Assembly (NCBI RefSeq): GCF_000504285.1
Contig: NZ_KI632511.1
Coordinates: 6,430,154 to 6,494,153, forward strand
Direction: 5' to 3'
Source: Actinospica robiniae DSM 44927
GTDB lineage: Bacteria; Actinomycetota; Actinomycetes; Streptomycetales; Catenulisporaceae
Length of the DNA stretch: 64,000 bases
In this document: positions 55,201 through 63,810 of the stretch, piece after piece
How positions within the stretch are numbered: position 1 is the first letter of the stretch
How the letters are laid out: the number at the start of each line of letters is the position of its first letter
Made by a program: the position numbers and the translations under genes
Notes under the pieces: generated by a model
Databases searched by the model: none
The model's input: the letters and a program-made list of their open reading frames with translations, nothing else
Told to the model about the DNA's origin: nothing

Positions 55201-57572
55201 GCGCGATCTTGATGACGGTACTGGTCAGGCGACCGATGAATCCGGCGCTGATGACGACAGTGGTCACACTTGCATCCGCCGGGATCTCACCGCTGCTGCG
55301 GCGTATCAGGGCTTCGCGTCGGCGGGCGGCCGCTGACGGGGCGCGCGTCATCGAGATCGCCCTTCCCGCGCAGGTGGAGCAGAACGGAGCTGCGGCGTTC
55401 TGGGCGAACATGCTCGGTCTGCACCGCCCACGGCTCGCTCGCCTGTTCGCCGGGCAGCCGCACGTCGCGATGGAGTACGTCTTGACCGCTCGCCAGGTCG
55501 CCGTCCGGCTGTGGGTGCCCGGCACGGTGCCGCCGGGTTTGGTCGAGCATGCCGTCGAAGCCGCATGGCCTGGCGCTCACGCAGCGGCGCTTCCGCTGCC
55601 AATCAGCCCGCTACCTCCCGCCGGTCCGCGCGGCGCAGTGGACGGCGGGCGCCTCGTCCCCGGGCGCACGCACGCGCTCCCGCTGCGGACTAAACACGAG
55701 ACCGATCCGCTTCGTCCATTGCTCGGCGCGGCTGCGCACCTGCGCCACGGCCACGGGGCGTGCGTCCAGATCCTCGCCAAACCGGCGGGCGCACGGCGAT
55801 GTGCGCAGGCCCGCAGGTCACTGCGGGCGTTGCAGGGCAAGAACACCGCCACGCTCAAGTCGGTCATCTTCGATTCGATGACCCGACCTGGGGTCCGCCG
55901 AGTCACTACCAGCATGATGATGGACCACCGCCTCGAGGCCGACGCCCGTGCCGCCGCCGCGAAGCTCGCCGGGCCCTTGTACGAGGTGGAGATCCGCTAC
56001 GCAGCCGCCGTCCCCGCGCCCGAGAATAGCGACAGCGCCGGCCACAAGGTGCACCCGGCTACACGCGCCCTCGCCCGTGGGGTCTGCCACGAGATCGCCT
56101 CGACGTTGGCCGTGCACGCCGAACGCAACTACCTGCGACGCCGGCGCCTCCACGAGCCCGAGCACTACATCTCGCAGCGCATCTTCACCCGCGGGGCGCT
56201 CTACTCGATTCCGGAGCTCGCCGCGCTCGCTCACCTGCCCTGGGATCCGAACGCACTGGGCCTCAGCCGCGCCCAGGCCAAGCCCGTGCCGCCCGCGCCC
56301 ACGATCCCCGACGGGGCCGGACTGAAGGCTGCCAAGGTGCTCGGCGACGCCGACACCGGGCTCGTACGCCCGGTAGCGCTGAACGTCGCCGATGCCCGCC
56401 ACCACCTGCACGTACTCGGCGCAACCGGCTCGGGCAAGTCCACCCTGCTTGTGGACCTGTTGCTCCAAGACATCGCCGCAGGTCTCGGCGCAGTGGTCAT
56501 CGACCCGCAGGGCGACATGATCGCCGATATCCTCGACCGGCTCCCCGCCAGCGCCCTGACCAGGCCGCTCTACCTTTTCGATCCCTGCGACAGCGCGACA
56601 CCGGTACCTCGGCTGAACATTCTCGACGGACCCGGCGCCGACCTCGCGGTCGATCACCTCGTCTCCATCTTCAAGAGGGTCTACTCCGCATACTGGGGCC
56701 CACGCAGCGACGATCTCGTGCGCGCAAGCGCCCTGACGCTGCTGACCGCCAAGGCGTCCAAGCCGTCGCTGCCCGTGCCCACACTCGGATCCATCCCCGC
56801 GATCCTCTCCTCCGACCAGGAGCGGCGCCGCTACACCGACGCGCTCGACCGCGCCGCCAAGCCCGTGCTGCGCGGATTCTGGGACTGGTACACCGGGCTG
56901 TCGGAACCGGCGCGAGCCCAGATCACCGCGCCGTTGATGAACAAGCTCCGCGCGTTCCTCATGCGCGACTACCCGGCGGGGATCGTCGCGTCCGGCGCGA
57001 CGAACATCGACCTGAACGCGGTACTCGACGGCGGCCTCCTGCTCGCGCGTCTGCCGAAAGGCGTACTCGGCGAAGAGACCACGCGACTGCTCGGCTCGCT
57101 CCTACTCGCGACAACGTGGCAGGCAGCGACTACCCGGTCAGTCAGCGCCCACCGCCGGGACGCAGCCGTCTACGTCGATGAAGCCCACGAGTTCCTGAAC
57201 CTGGCCGTGGGAGTGGAGACCATGCTCGCCCAGGCCCGTGCCCTGCGCGTCGGACTCACCCTCGCGCACCAGAACCTCGGCCAACTGCCGGCCGAGATGA
57301 ACCACGCCGTCTCCGCCAACGCCCGCAGCAAGATCTACTTCAACGCCTCGCCCGAAGACGCCCGACACCTCGCCCGCCACACCGCACCGGCGATCAGCGA
57401 GCTCGACCTCTCGCGGCTCGGCGCGTATCAGGCCGCGGCACGTCTCGTCGTCGACGCTGCGGTGCAGCCCGCCTGCACGCTCGCCACCCGGCCCCTGCCC
57501 CCTGTGATTCCGGGCCGGGCACTCCAAGCCCGCGAGCACGCTGCCGAATCTCTGATGCGAAAGGCCCGATGA
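55197..57572 (+). CDS. VirD4/TraG-like coupling ATPase
   Basis: 791 residues. A short N-terminal hydrophobic region is followed by a helical domain and a large ATPase domain with Walker A GATGSGKST near 408 and Walker B VYVDEAHEFL near 658. The helical TraD/TraG-type segment FNASPEDARHLARHTAP lies near the end. It probably brings the relaxase-DNA complex to the secretion channel. It is coupled by ATGA overlaps on both sides. Confidence 0.88.
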   Translation: MSAILMTVLVRRPMNPALMTTVVTLASAGISPLLRRIRASRRRAAADGARVIEIALPAQVEQNGAAAFWANMLGLHRPRLARLFAGQPHVAMEYVLTARQVAVRLWVPGTVPPGLVEHAVEAAWPGAHAAALPLPISPLPPAGPRGAVDGGRLVPGRTHALPLRTKHETDPLRPLLGAAAHLRHGHGACVQILAKPAGARRCAQARRSLRALQGKNTATLKSVIFDSMTRPGVRRVTTSMMMDHRLEADARAAAAKLAGPLYEVEIRYAAAVPAPENSDSAGHKVHPATRALARGVCHEIASTLAVHAERNYLRRRRLHEPEHYISQRIFTRGALYSIPELAALAHLPWDPNALGLSRAQAKPVPPAPTIPDGAGLKAAKVLGDADTGLVRPVALNVADARHHLHVLGATGSGKSTLLVDLLLQDIAAGLGAVVIDPQGDMIADILDRLPASALTRPLYLFDPCDSATPVPRLNILDGPGADLAVDHLVSIFKRVYSAYWGPRSDDLVRASALTLLTAKASKPSLPVPTLGSIPAILSSDQERRRYTDALDRAAKPVLRGFWDWYTGLSEPARAQITAPLMNKLRAFLMRDYPAGIVASGATNIDLNAVLDGGLLLARLPKGVLGEETTRLLGSLLLATTWQAATTRSVSAHRRDAAVYVDEAHEFLNLAVGVETMLAQARALRVGLTLAHQNLGQLPAEMNHAVSANARSKIYFNASPEDARHLARHTAPAISELDLSRLGAYQAAARLVVDAAVQPACTLATRPLPPVIPGRALQAREHAAESLMRKAR

Positions 57573-58579
57573 TGCCGCGTCGTCCCGAATCTGCTGAATC
57601 AGCCGCGCGACCGGCCGCCAGGCACACAACCCGATTCCCGGCGCCCGGCCAAGGGCTTGCGTACCTGCTGTTTCGCACCACGCCACGCGATCGGTGGCTG
57701 CTGGCGATGCTGGCCGAACACCGCGTCCTGACCATCGCCCAGGCCCACGCGCTGTGCTTCGCGAGCGAGCGCCGTGCCACCGCCCGGCTCCGCGAGCTCT
57801 ACCAACTCGCACTCACCGACCGCTTCCGCACCAATCCGCTGCCAGGCACCGGGTCGAGTGCCCTTCGCTACGTCCTCGGGCCTGCGGGAGCACTGCTGGT
57901 GGCCGCGTCCCACGACATGACGCCGAAGCAGTTCCGGTACGACCACGCGAAGCTGCTGCGTCAGGCCGCCCGCGCAGACCTACCCCACACCCTCGCCTGC
58001 AACAGCGTGATGATCGGGCTCGCCCTCGCCGCCGCGGCCGCCGGCACACCGATCCAGGCGTGGTGGGAGCAAAACTCCTGTCTTCCCATGTGGGGAGATC
58101 TCATCCGCCCGGACGCCTACGCGACACTCGGACACAACACGGCCGGCGTTGAGGCCGGCACAGGGCTCTTCCTGGAGTACGACACCGGCAGCGAGCACCT
58201 GCCCCAGTTGACGGCGAAGATCGACGGCTATGCGCGGTTCGCCGAGACGTACAACGCAAGCCACCTCATCCTCATCCACGTTCCCGATCCCGCCCGCGAA
58301 CTGGCACTCCACGCCCGGTTGAGCCAAGACCCACGCGCCGCGCACCTGCCGATCGCGACCGCACACGGCCCGGTCGAGGACACGGACGCCAGGCTCATCC
58401 GTCACCTCGGAGCACGCGTCTACGGCCCCGCCTGGCGACCCCTCGGCGTCGACGCGCGCACCGCGCTCACCGACCTTCCCGCGCACTTCCGGGCACGCGA
58501 CATCAGACTTCTGCCGCCGATCTACACGGACCGGGCGGTCACCGCTCCCGCGCCGAACCCGCCCCTGCCCTCGTCCTGA
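57569..58579 (+). CDS. Replication-relaxation family protein
   Basis: 336 residues. The N-terminal winged helix (LAMLAEHRVLTIAQAHALCFASERRATARLREL) and the core strand LFLEYDTGSEHLPQLTAKIDGYARF match the replication-relaxation family found on actinobacterial plasmids and integrative elements. It may participate in initiation or nicking for transfer, although a relaxase activity is not proven for the family. It follows the coupling ATPase with a four-base overlap. Confidence 0.87.
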   Translation: MMPRRPESAESAARPAARHTTRFPAPGQGLAYLLFRTTPRDRWLLAMLAEHRVLTIAQAHALCFASERRATARLRELYQLALTDRFRTNPLPGTGSSALRYVLGPAGALLVAASHDMTPKQFRYDHAKLLRQAARADLPHTLACNSVMIGLALAAAAAGTPIQAWWEQNSCLPMWGDLIRPDAYATLGHNTAGVEAGTGLFLEYDTGSEHLPQLTAKIDGYARFAETYNASHLILIHVPDPARELALHARLSQDPRAAHLPIATAHGPVEDTDARLIRHLGARVYGPAWRPLGVDARTALTDLPAHFRARDIRLLPPIYTDRAVTAPAPNPPLPSS

Positions 58580-58581
58580 CG

Positions 58582-59187
58582 GTGCCTGTCCTTGCCAAGG
58601 CCGCCACGGGTGCGGCGTGCGCCCTGCTCGGCTTGCTCCTGCTCGTCGCCGCCAGCGCATCCGCCCTCGTCAGCGTCCTGACCGGCGGCCTACTGGGACC
58701 CGACACCGCACAGAGCCCCGTGCTCTACTCCAACCCAGGAACAGTGCAATGCTCCTCGGCCGGAGGCATTCGCGGCACCGGCTTCGATCTCGATTCCGAG
58801 CAGGCCAGCAACGCCGCCGTAATCGCGCGCGTCGCCGACGCCGACGGGCTTTCAGCACAGGCCGTGGTCATCGCCCTGGCCACGGCGCTGCAGGAGTCGG
58901 GGCTGCGCAATCTGCCGTACGGCGACCGCGACTCGCTCGGGCTGTTCCAGCAGCGCCCCAGCCAGGGATGGGGCAGCCCGAGCGAGATCCTCAACCCTTC
59001 ATACGCCGCGCAGCAGTTCTACTCGCACCTCGCTCGCGTTCCCGACTGGTGGCAGATGCCGCTCTGGAAGGCGGCCCAGGCTGTACAGCGTTCCGCGTAC
59101 CCCACCGCGTACGAGAAATGGCAGCCTGAAGCGTCCGCAGTCCAGCAATTCCTCGCGTCACATCGCCAGCTGTGCTCGCTTCCATAA
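58582..59187 (+). CDS. Secreted lytic-transglycosylase-like protein of the conjugation operon
   Basis: 201 residues; one N-terminal transmembrane or signal helix and a ~130-residue domain with a lysozyme-like pattern: ALATALQESGLRNLPYGDRDSLGLFQQRPSQGWG, where the ES glutamate would be catalytic. Such proteins open peptidoglycan locally for the conjugation channel, the role of VirB1. It is the last gene of the 50.3-59.2 kb operon. Confidence 0.82.
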   Translation: MPVLAKAATGAACALLGLLLLVAASASALVSVLTGGLLGPDTAQSPVLYSNPGTVQCSSAGGIRGTGFDLDSEQASNAAVIARVADADGLSAQAVVIALATALQESGLRNLPYGDRDSLGLFQQRPSQGWGSPSEILNPSYAAQQFYSHLARVPDWWQMPLWKAAQAVQRSAYPTAYEKWQPEASAVQQFLASHRQLCSLP

Positions 59188-59543
59188 TCGAAGACGAGGA
59201 TCTGTTACGCCCGAATAATCGGCTTCCGCGCGCGACCGTGAAGAACCTTCATACGCACCGAAGCCGGTACCGGACAATACAAATCAAAGCCCTACTATCG
59301 AGTCTATGAACGCGCGCAAAGACGGCACCGTGCTCGAACCAGTCCGCCGGGCGCGCCGCAACCGGCGTCGGTCGGCCCTCGGTGACACAGCCCTGCCCGG
59401 ACACTGCTCGATATGGGCTGCGACCGGCCCGTCGACAGCCTCGTCGATAGGGGCGGCGTTCGCCCCGGCGCCCCGAACGACGACCCCCGTCACGCAACCG
59501 ACCAGCTCAGCGCCCACGCAGACGCCACGCCCGGCCCGGGCCA

Positions 59544-59563
59544 ATAGGTCGAATCCGACCTAT
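59544..59563. repeat. Perfect palindrome ATAGGTCG-AATC-CGACCTAT
   Basis: Eight-base arms with a four-base centre, alone in a non-coding region after the conjugation operon. It could be a nick-site hairpin or an operator. Confidence 0.75.
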
Positions 59564-59732
59564 CCGCGCGTATCCCGCCGCCCGCGGCCCCCGCCCACAG
59601 TCGCCTTCGTGCAAATGCCCTTCACTGCTCCCAGCCGATTCGCATCCAGCCGGCCGCCAGACGCCGGCCGGCCTCCAGCTCCGAGCGGCGGCCGCGAGCG
59701 ATAAGGTGCAGGTCAGCGAGCAGACACCCGAG

Positions 59733-59770
59733 CTCGGCCCGGTCCGCTCGGCCCGGTCCGCTCGGCCCGG
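59733..59770. repeat. Iteron-like 14-bp direct repeats
   Basis: CTCGGCCCGGTCCG occurs twice in tandem followed by a 10-base partial copy. Such iterons are seen at plasmid replication and transfer origins. Confidence 0.75.
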
Positions 59771-60108
59771 CCGCGCGAGAGCGGACGCGCCACGCTCCGC
59801 CCGCCATCACCCGATCGGTTGACGCGCACCGGGATCCGCGACGCCCGCCTGCGATCCCCAACCCGAACGCCCACGCGGCGACGTATTCGAAACGCCACCG
59901 GACGCACGGCTCAGCATTCAAGGGAAAACGGCCGAAAATCCGTCAGAAACCAGCCTATGTATCAATTGTCTTGCATTCTAGATCGAGCTAACTTGGTCCT
60001 ATACCCGGGAAACACCGGGAACACCGAAAGCGCCGCCGACCACGCAATTCACACCTCGCGCCAAACGGCCCCGCGCATTGAAACGACACACGCAGAATAG
60101 GAACGAAA

Positions 60109-60870
60109 ATGACCGACACCGCTATCGCCACCGCCGCGCCCGAGACCACCGCCGACCCGATGGCCGCGCCGATGCACGCCGCGCTCCAGGCGGCGCTCAC
60201 CCCCTACCTCGAGGGCGACCTCGACCCCACCACCGACCTGGTCGAAGCCCTCCTGGACGTCCTCGCCGCCGCCGAACCCACCCCCGGGCTGATCAGCACC
60301 CTGCACCACGCCGTCACCGGCCTGGTTCCCACCCCGGAGCTGATGGGACCGATGCACCACGCGGTCGGCGCAGCCCTGAGCCTGCCGCACCCCACCCCGT
60401 ACCAGGCAACGCGTTCCACCCAGTCCACCACCCGTATCAGTGCGAGCGCCGCCGCCACCCGGCCCGGAAGCATCGCAGAGAGGATCAGCAAGCTGTTCGC
60501 AGCCAACCCCGGCACCCCGTTCCGCGTCGGCGACCTCGTCAAGGCACTCGGTGACGCCGTCAGCGGCGGCGGCGCGGTCGGCGCGGCGCTCAACGGCATG
60601 GTGACGCGAGGCGAGGCCGTACTCGTCTCCACCGGCCCGAAGCTCTACCTCAGCGCGCGCGACACGGCCGAGCAGGCCACTGCGCCGGAGTTGGCCGACA
60701 CCGCCACCGAGCCGCTGCAGCACGAGCCCGCTGGCGCCGACGTACCGGCCGAGACGGATGCCGAGCCCCAGGACGCGGCCGTCGAACCCGCCGAGGCCAC
60801 GGAAGCCGAAGCCGCCGCCGAGCCCGCCGACGCGAAGGCCCGACCCGCCCGGCGCGGCAAGGGCGCATAG
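60109..60870 (+). CDS. Element protein with central winged-helix-like domain
   Basis: 253 residues. The N-terminal 100 residues are helical and Ala/Pro-rich. The middle (RPGSIAERISKLFAANPGTPFRVGDLVKALG ... VGAALNGMVTRGEAVLVSTGPKLYL, about 120-185) looks like a winged helix. The C-terminus is an Ala/Glu-rich low-complexity tail. A good AGGAA lies upstream of the ATG. It is unknown in detail; a DNA-binding role on the element is likely. Confidence 0.7.
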   Translation: MTDTAIATAAPETTADPMAAPMHAALQAALTPYLEGDLDPTTDLVEALLDVLAAAEPTPGLISTLHHAVTGLVPTPELMGPMHHAVGAALSLPHPTPYQATRSTQSTTRISASAAATRPGSIAERISKLFAANPGTPFRVGDLVKALGDAVSGGGAVGAALNGMVTRGEAVLVSTGPKLYLSARDTAEQATAPELADTATEPLQHEPAGADVPAETDAEPQDAAVEPAEATEAEAAAEPADAKARPARRGKGA

Positions 60871-60951
60871 GTAGCTGCTCCGCAGGGTCGGGCGTGGCCC
60901 CCGCGCCACGCCCGACCCGGCCCGCCGCCCCGCAATCCGAAAGGGCCTGTC

Positions 60952-61269
60952 ATGCCACACACCGAGGCGGACGTACGCGGCGCCGCCGCTACTCTGCTCG
61001 CCCTCGCCGGCGAGGCGCCCGAGACTCCGAGCAGCCCCGTTCGGCATCGCGTCACGCGTCTGCTCACCGATCTCGCTCCGAAGGCCTGCACCGACGTAGG
61101 CCTCACCGCCTGCGACGACAACGTCATTCCCGCTCTGGCACTCGCAATCGACGCTCTGGTCCAGTCCGCCAACGTGCGCCCACTCGAACTCGCGCACCAC
61201 CTCGACACCCTCGCACCCGTTGAACTGGACGACCTGCTGTACCGGGCCCGCGCGCTCCTGACCAGATGA
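60952..61269 (+). CDS. Small uncharacterised element protein
   Basis: 105 residues, all-helical, Ala/Leu-rich, with two cysteines (KACTDVGLTACDD). GAAAGGG precedes the ATG. It overlaps the next gene by four bases, so the two are coupled. No family recognised. Confidence 0.65.
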   Translation: MPHTEADVRGAAATLLALAGEAPETPSSPVRHRVTRLLTDLAPKACTDVGLTACDDNVIPALALAIDALVQSANVRPLELAHHLDTLAPVELDDLLYRARALLTR

Positions 61270-61841
61270 CCAGCGAAGCGTTACCCCGGAGGGAGAAGCC
61301 CCACATGGATACCGAAGCGGCACGCGCACCACCGCGCGTCTGGACCTCACCAGCAGCCAGCACCCCATCCACTACATCGAAAGGGCCGAATACAGTGCTC
61401 TACCTCTCCGACGACGAAGCCGAAGAGCTCTACGACCTGTGGCATGAGCAGGTTGCCTGCAGCGTCCGTCGCGCGCACGCCAAAGCCAACGGCCGCCGCG
61501 ACACGCACGACACCGACCTCGCCAGCCTGCGCACCGATCTGCTGGCCATCAACCTCCACACCGTCGGGCTTCCCGAGCCCGACGCAGCATCCGGAACCGC
61601 ACTCGAGTCGGCCCAAAGCGCCAGGCGATTCCTCGCCTACGCCGAGGAGGACCACGCCCGAGCCGAACACCTCACGGCGCTCCTCTGGCTCCAAGGAGCC
61701 TTCACGGAAGCGAAGATCTCGGCCGAACTCGACAAGGGCGGCTCGGCGCGCACGGCGACGCCGGACACGGCGCCGCACAACTCCGTCGATGAGCCCTGGT
61801 GCCAGCAGCCCGGCATTCCCCGACAGCGCGACGGCCAGTAG
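61266..61841 (+). CDS. Uncharacterised element protein
   Basis: 191 residues. After a disordered start of ~45 residues comes a helical domain beginning LYLSDDEAEELYDLWHEQVA and running to about residue 155, then a disordered tail. The true start could be the internal ATG at 61305, which follows GGAGGG (61288-61293); the four-base overlap at 61266 supports the longer form. No family recognised. Confidence 0.6.
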   Translation: MTSEALPRREKPHMDTEAARAPPRVWTSPAASTPSTTSKGPNTVLYLSDDEAEELYDLWHEQVACSVRRAHAKANGRRDTHDTDLASLRTDLLAINLHTVGLPEPDAASGTALESAQSARRFLAYAEEDHARAEHLTALLWLQGAFTEAKISAELDKGGSARTATPDTAPHNSVDEPWCQQPGIPRQRDGQ

Positions 61842-61977
61842 CCACTCGCAGCGACGGCGATCTGCGGAAATGCGCGGCCCGGACCCAGGTCAATTGGGTC
61901 CGGACCGCGCCCCGGCAGCCTATCGCCCCTTCGCCCACCTTCCCCCGAACACCACGCCCAGCAAAGGACTTCGCGAC

Positions 61978-62601
61978 GTGAACTACACCGCGGGCCTCGC
62001 CCCGTACCACAACATGATCATGGATCTGCTCAGCGACGGCTGGAACGCCCTCGCTGACCCGTTCGCCGACCGCTACGCCGCAGCCACCCGCACCCACCTG
62101 ACCTGCCCGGCCAACTACCTCCGCCTCACACTCGAGATGAGCAGCGACGCCGCCGTGCACTGCCGCCTGGGCATCGTGCCCGACGGCACCGGCGAACCCG
62201 CCCGCTGGCGGGCCAGCGCCGCCGTACCCCCGGCGCCGTACTGGCTCGCCTGCGCCCGCTCCGCCCACCAGGCCGTATTCGCACCCCGGCGCGCCAACCT
62301 CTTCCCCGGTGATGTCCTCACCCGGATCGGCTGGAAGCAGCTGCACGGCCAGATCGCTACCTCGAGCCTGCGAACCGTCTACTCCTGCCCGCACGGCACG
62401 AGCCGCATCTCCTACCAGGCCTCGCAGCGCGCGATGCCTGCGTTGTGGTCGATCACGCGCCAGGATGCGAGCGTCGGCCTGCTCGTGAACGCGGCCGAAC
62501 CCCGCGCCCTTCCCGCCCTCATCCTCGCTCTCGCGCTCACCCCCACGCGCGGCAGCGAAGGCTGCTGCGCAGCGCAGCAAGCCACGCAGCCGCTCATGTA
62601 G
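61978..62601 (+). CDS. Uncharacterised element protein
   Basis: 207 residues from a GTG at 61978, with AAAGGA nine bases upstream. It is rich in Trp, Cys and Ala and appears globular (MDLLSDGWNALADPFADRYAA at the start, RIGWKQLHGQIATSSLRTVYSC later). No recognised motif. Confidence 0.6.
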   Translation: MNYTAGLAPYHNMIMDLLSDGWNALADPFADRYAAATRTHLTCPANYLRLTLEMSSDAAVHCRLGIVPDGTGEPARWRASAAVPPAPYWLACARSAHQAVFAPRRANLFPGDVLTRIGWKQLHGQIATSSLRTVYSCPHGTSRISYQASQRAMPALWSITRQDASVGLLVNAAEPRALPALILALALTPTRGSEGCCAAQQATQPLM

Positions 62602-62759
62602 TGAGCCTGCACCTTCACCCGCGGCTCGAACCGGCATCCGTCCAGTTCGGGCCGCGCTCATGCCTACCGGACTGGCGTGTATGGGTCCTGAAAAGTCCGG
62701 TTCTCAGGTAAGGTGCGCTGGGTAAGAACCTACGCAACCGGGGAGGAGGCACCCCTGCG

Positions 62760-63407
62760 ATGGTCGACAAGTTCGAGACTCCGATATTCAAACCGCGCGA
62801 GGCGGCGCACTACCTTCGGATGCCCGAGTCCACGATGCGCGACTGGCTGGGCGGAAGATCGCACGCCAATGTGCTGGTCCACTCCGTGAGCCCCGAGCGG
62901 CACGGGTGGCCATCGATCCCCTTCGTGGGTCTCATCGAAGCCTATGTGCTACGCCACCTGCGGGAACTGGGGCTGAGCACCCTTTCCGTCCGCGAAGCCG
63001 CGAATGCCGTACGTAGGGAGTTCGGCACGCCATACGCGTTGGCGACCAAAAAGATCGCCACCGACGGCATCGACATCTTCATTGAGTACGCAGATCCCGG
63101 CGACCTCGCCCGCGCTCGTGACGGGCAGCGCCCAATCCGAGACGTAGTGACCGACTACCTGCGCTACATCGAGTGGGACTCGGAAGACCAGTACGCAGGA
63201 GCACTGCGCCTGCCCCAGTTCCGCTCGAGCCCTGTGATCATCGATCCTAACTTCGCGTTCGGGCAGCCGGTGCTCGCCAGCAAGAAAATCCCCATCGAAG
63301 CGATCGTCGACCTGTGGAAGGCCGGGGAGCCGATGGAGGCCGTAGCCGAGGAATACGAGCTGGATGTCGACGCCGTCGAAGACCTCTGCCGCGCCGCCGT
63401 CGCCTGA
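62760..63407 (+). CDS. DUF433-family antitoxin with MerR-like N-terminus
   Basis: 215 residues; GGGAGGAGG lies upstream. The N-terminal helix-turn-helix (KPREAAHYLRMPESTMRDWL) should bind the operon promoter. The C-terminal DUF433 domain is seen in IIDPNFAFGQPVLASKKIPI and EAVAEEYELDVDAVEDLCRA. The gene overlaps the next by 44 bases, an arrangement typical of VapB/VapC-like pairs. Confidence 0.87.
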   Translation: MVDKFETPIFKPREAAHYLRMPESTMRDWLGGRSHANVLVHSVSPERHGWPSIPFVGLIEAYVLRHLRELGLSTLSVREAANAVRREFGTPYALATKKIATDGIDIFIEYADPGDLARARDGQRPIRDVVTDYLRYIEWDSEDQYAGALRLPQFRSSPVIIDPNFAFGQPVLASKKIPIEAIVDLWKAGEPMEAVAEEYELDVDAVEDLCRAAVA

Positions 63408-63789
63408 GCCCGAGTTCTTTCTCGACCGTTGCCTCGGGCACACGGTCGCCGCCCGCCTGAGCGCCCTCGGCTGGATCGTGCACCAAATCGGCGAGCACTT
63501 CCCCGACGATGCCCAGCACGTCTCAGACCCCGACTGGATCAGATTCGGCGCGGAGCATGGCTGGACCCTCATCACGCAGGACAAGCGCATCCGCTATCGG
63601 ACTGATGAACTTGCCGCGGTCGAAGAGACTGCCGGCGTCATGCTGCAGCTCGCTGACGGCAACCTGATGATCGCGGAGAAGGTCGAGCGCCTCTCAACTC
63701 ACCGCGACGCGATCTTCGCCGCGGCACGCCGAGTGGGGCCAGCCCTCTATCGCGTGTATGCGGACCGGATTACCAGGGTCTGGCCCTGA
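63364..63789 (+). CDS. PIN-like toxin (VapC45/DUF5615-like)
   Basis: 141 residues. The acidic residues of a PIN-like nuclease fold are visible in FFLDRCLGHTVAARL, SDPDWIRFGAEHGWTLITQDKRIR and the spacing between them. With the DUF433 protein it should form a toxin-antitoxin pair that stabilises the element. RNA target unknown. The ATG at 63364 lies within the antitoxin gene. Confidence 0.85.
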   Translation: MSTPSKTSAAPPSPEPEFFLDRCLGHTVAARLSALGWIVHQIGEHFPDDAQHVSDPDWIRFGAEHGWTLITQDKRIRYRTDELAAVEETAGVMLQLADGNLMIAEKVERLSTHRDAIFAAARRVGPALYRVYADRITRVWP

Positions 63790-63810
63790 CGCCGCATCCG
63801 CTGCGCGCCG

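Larger units (their letters stand above)
59188..60108. other. Long non-coding region with repeats, candidate oriT or replication origin
   Basis: 921 bp. It contains a 20-bp palindrome and iteron-like direct repeats, listed separately, plus an AT-richer stretch at about 59930-60010 that probably drives the 60109 operon. An open frame at 59306-59704 is Arg/Pro-rich, lacks a ribosome-binding site and is not called. Its position right after the conjugation genes fits an origin of transfer (inference). Confidence 0.5.

Noticed and set aside
59306-59704. 132-residue open frame in the region after the conjugation operon
   Set aside because: Arg/Pro/Ala-rich composition, no ribosome-binding site, no domain, and it crosses the palindrome at 59544-59563; more likely non-coding.
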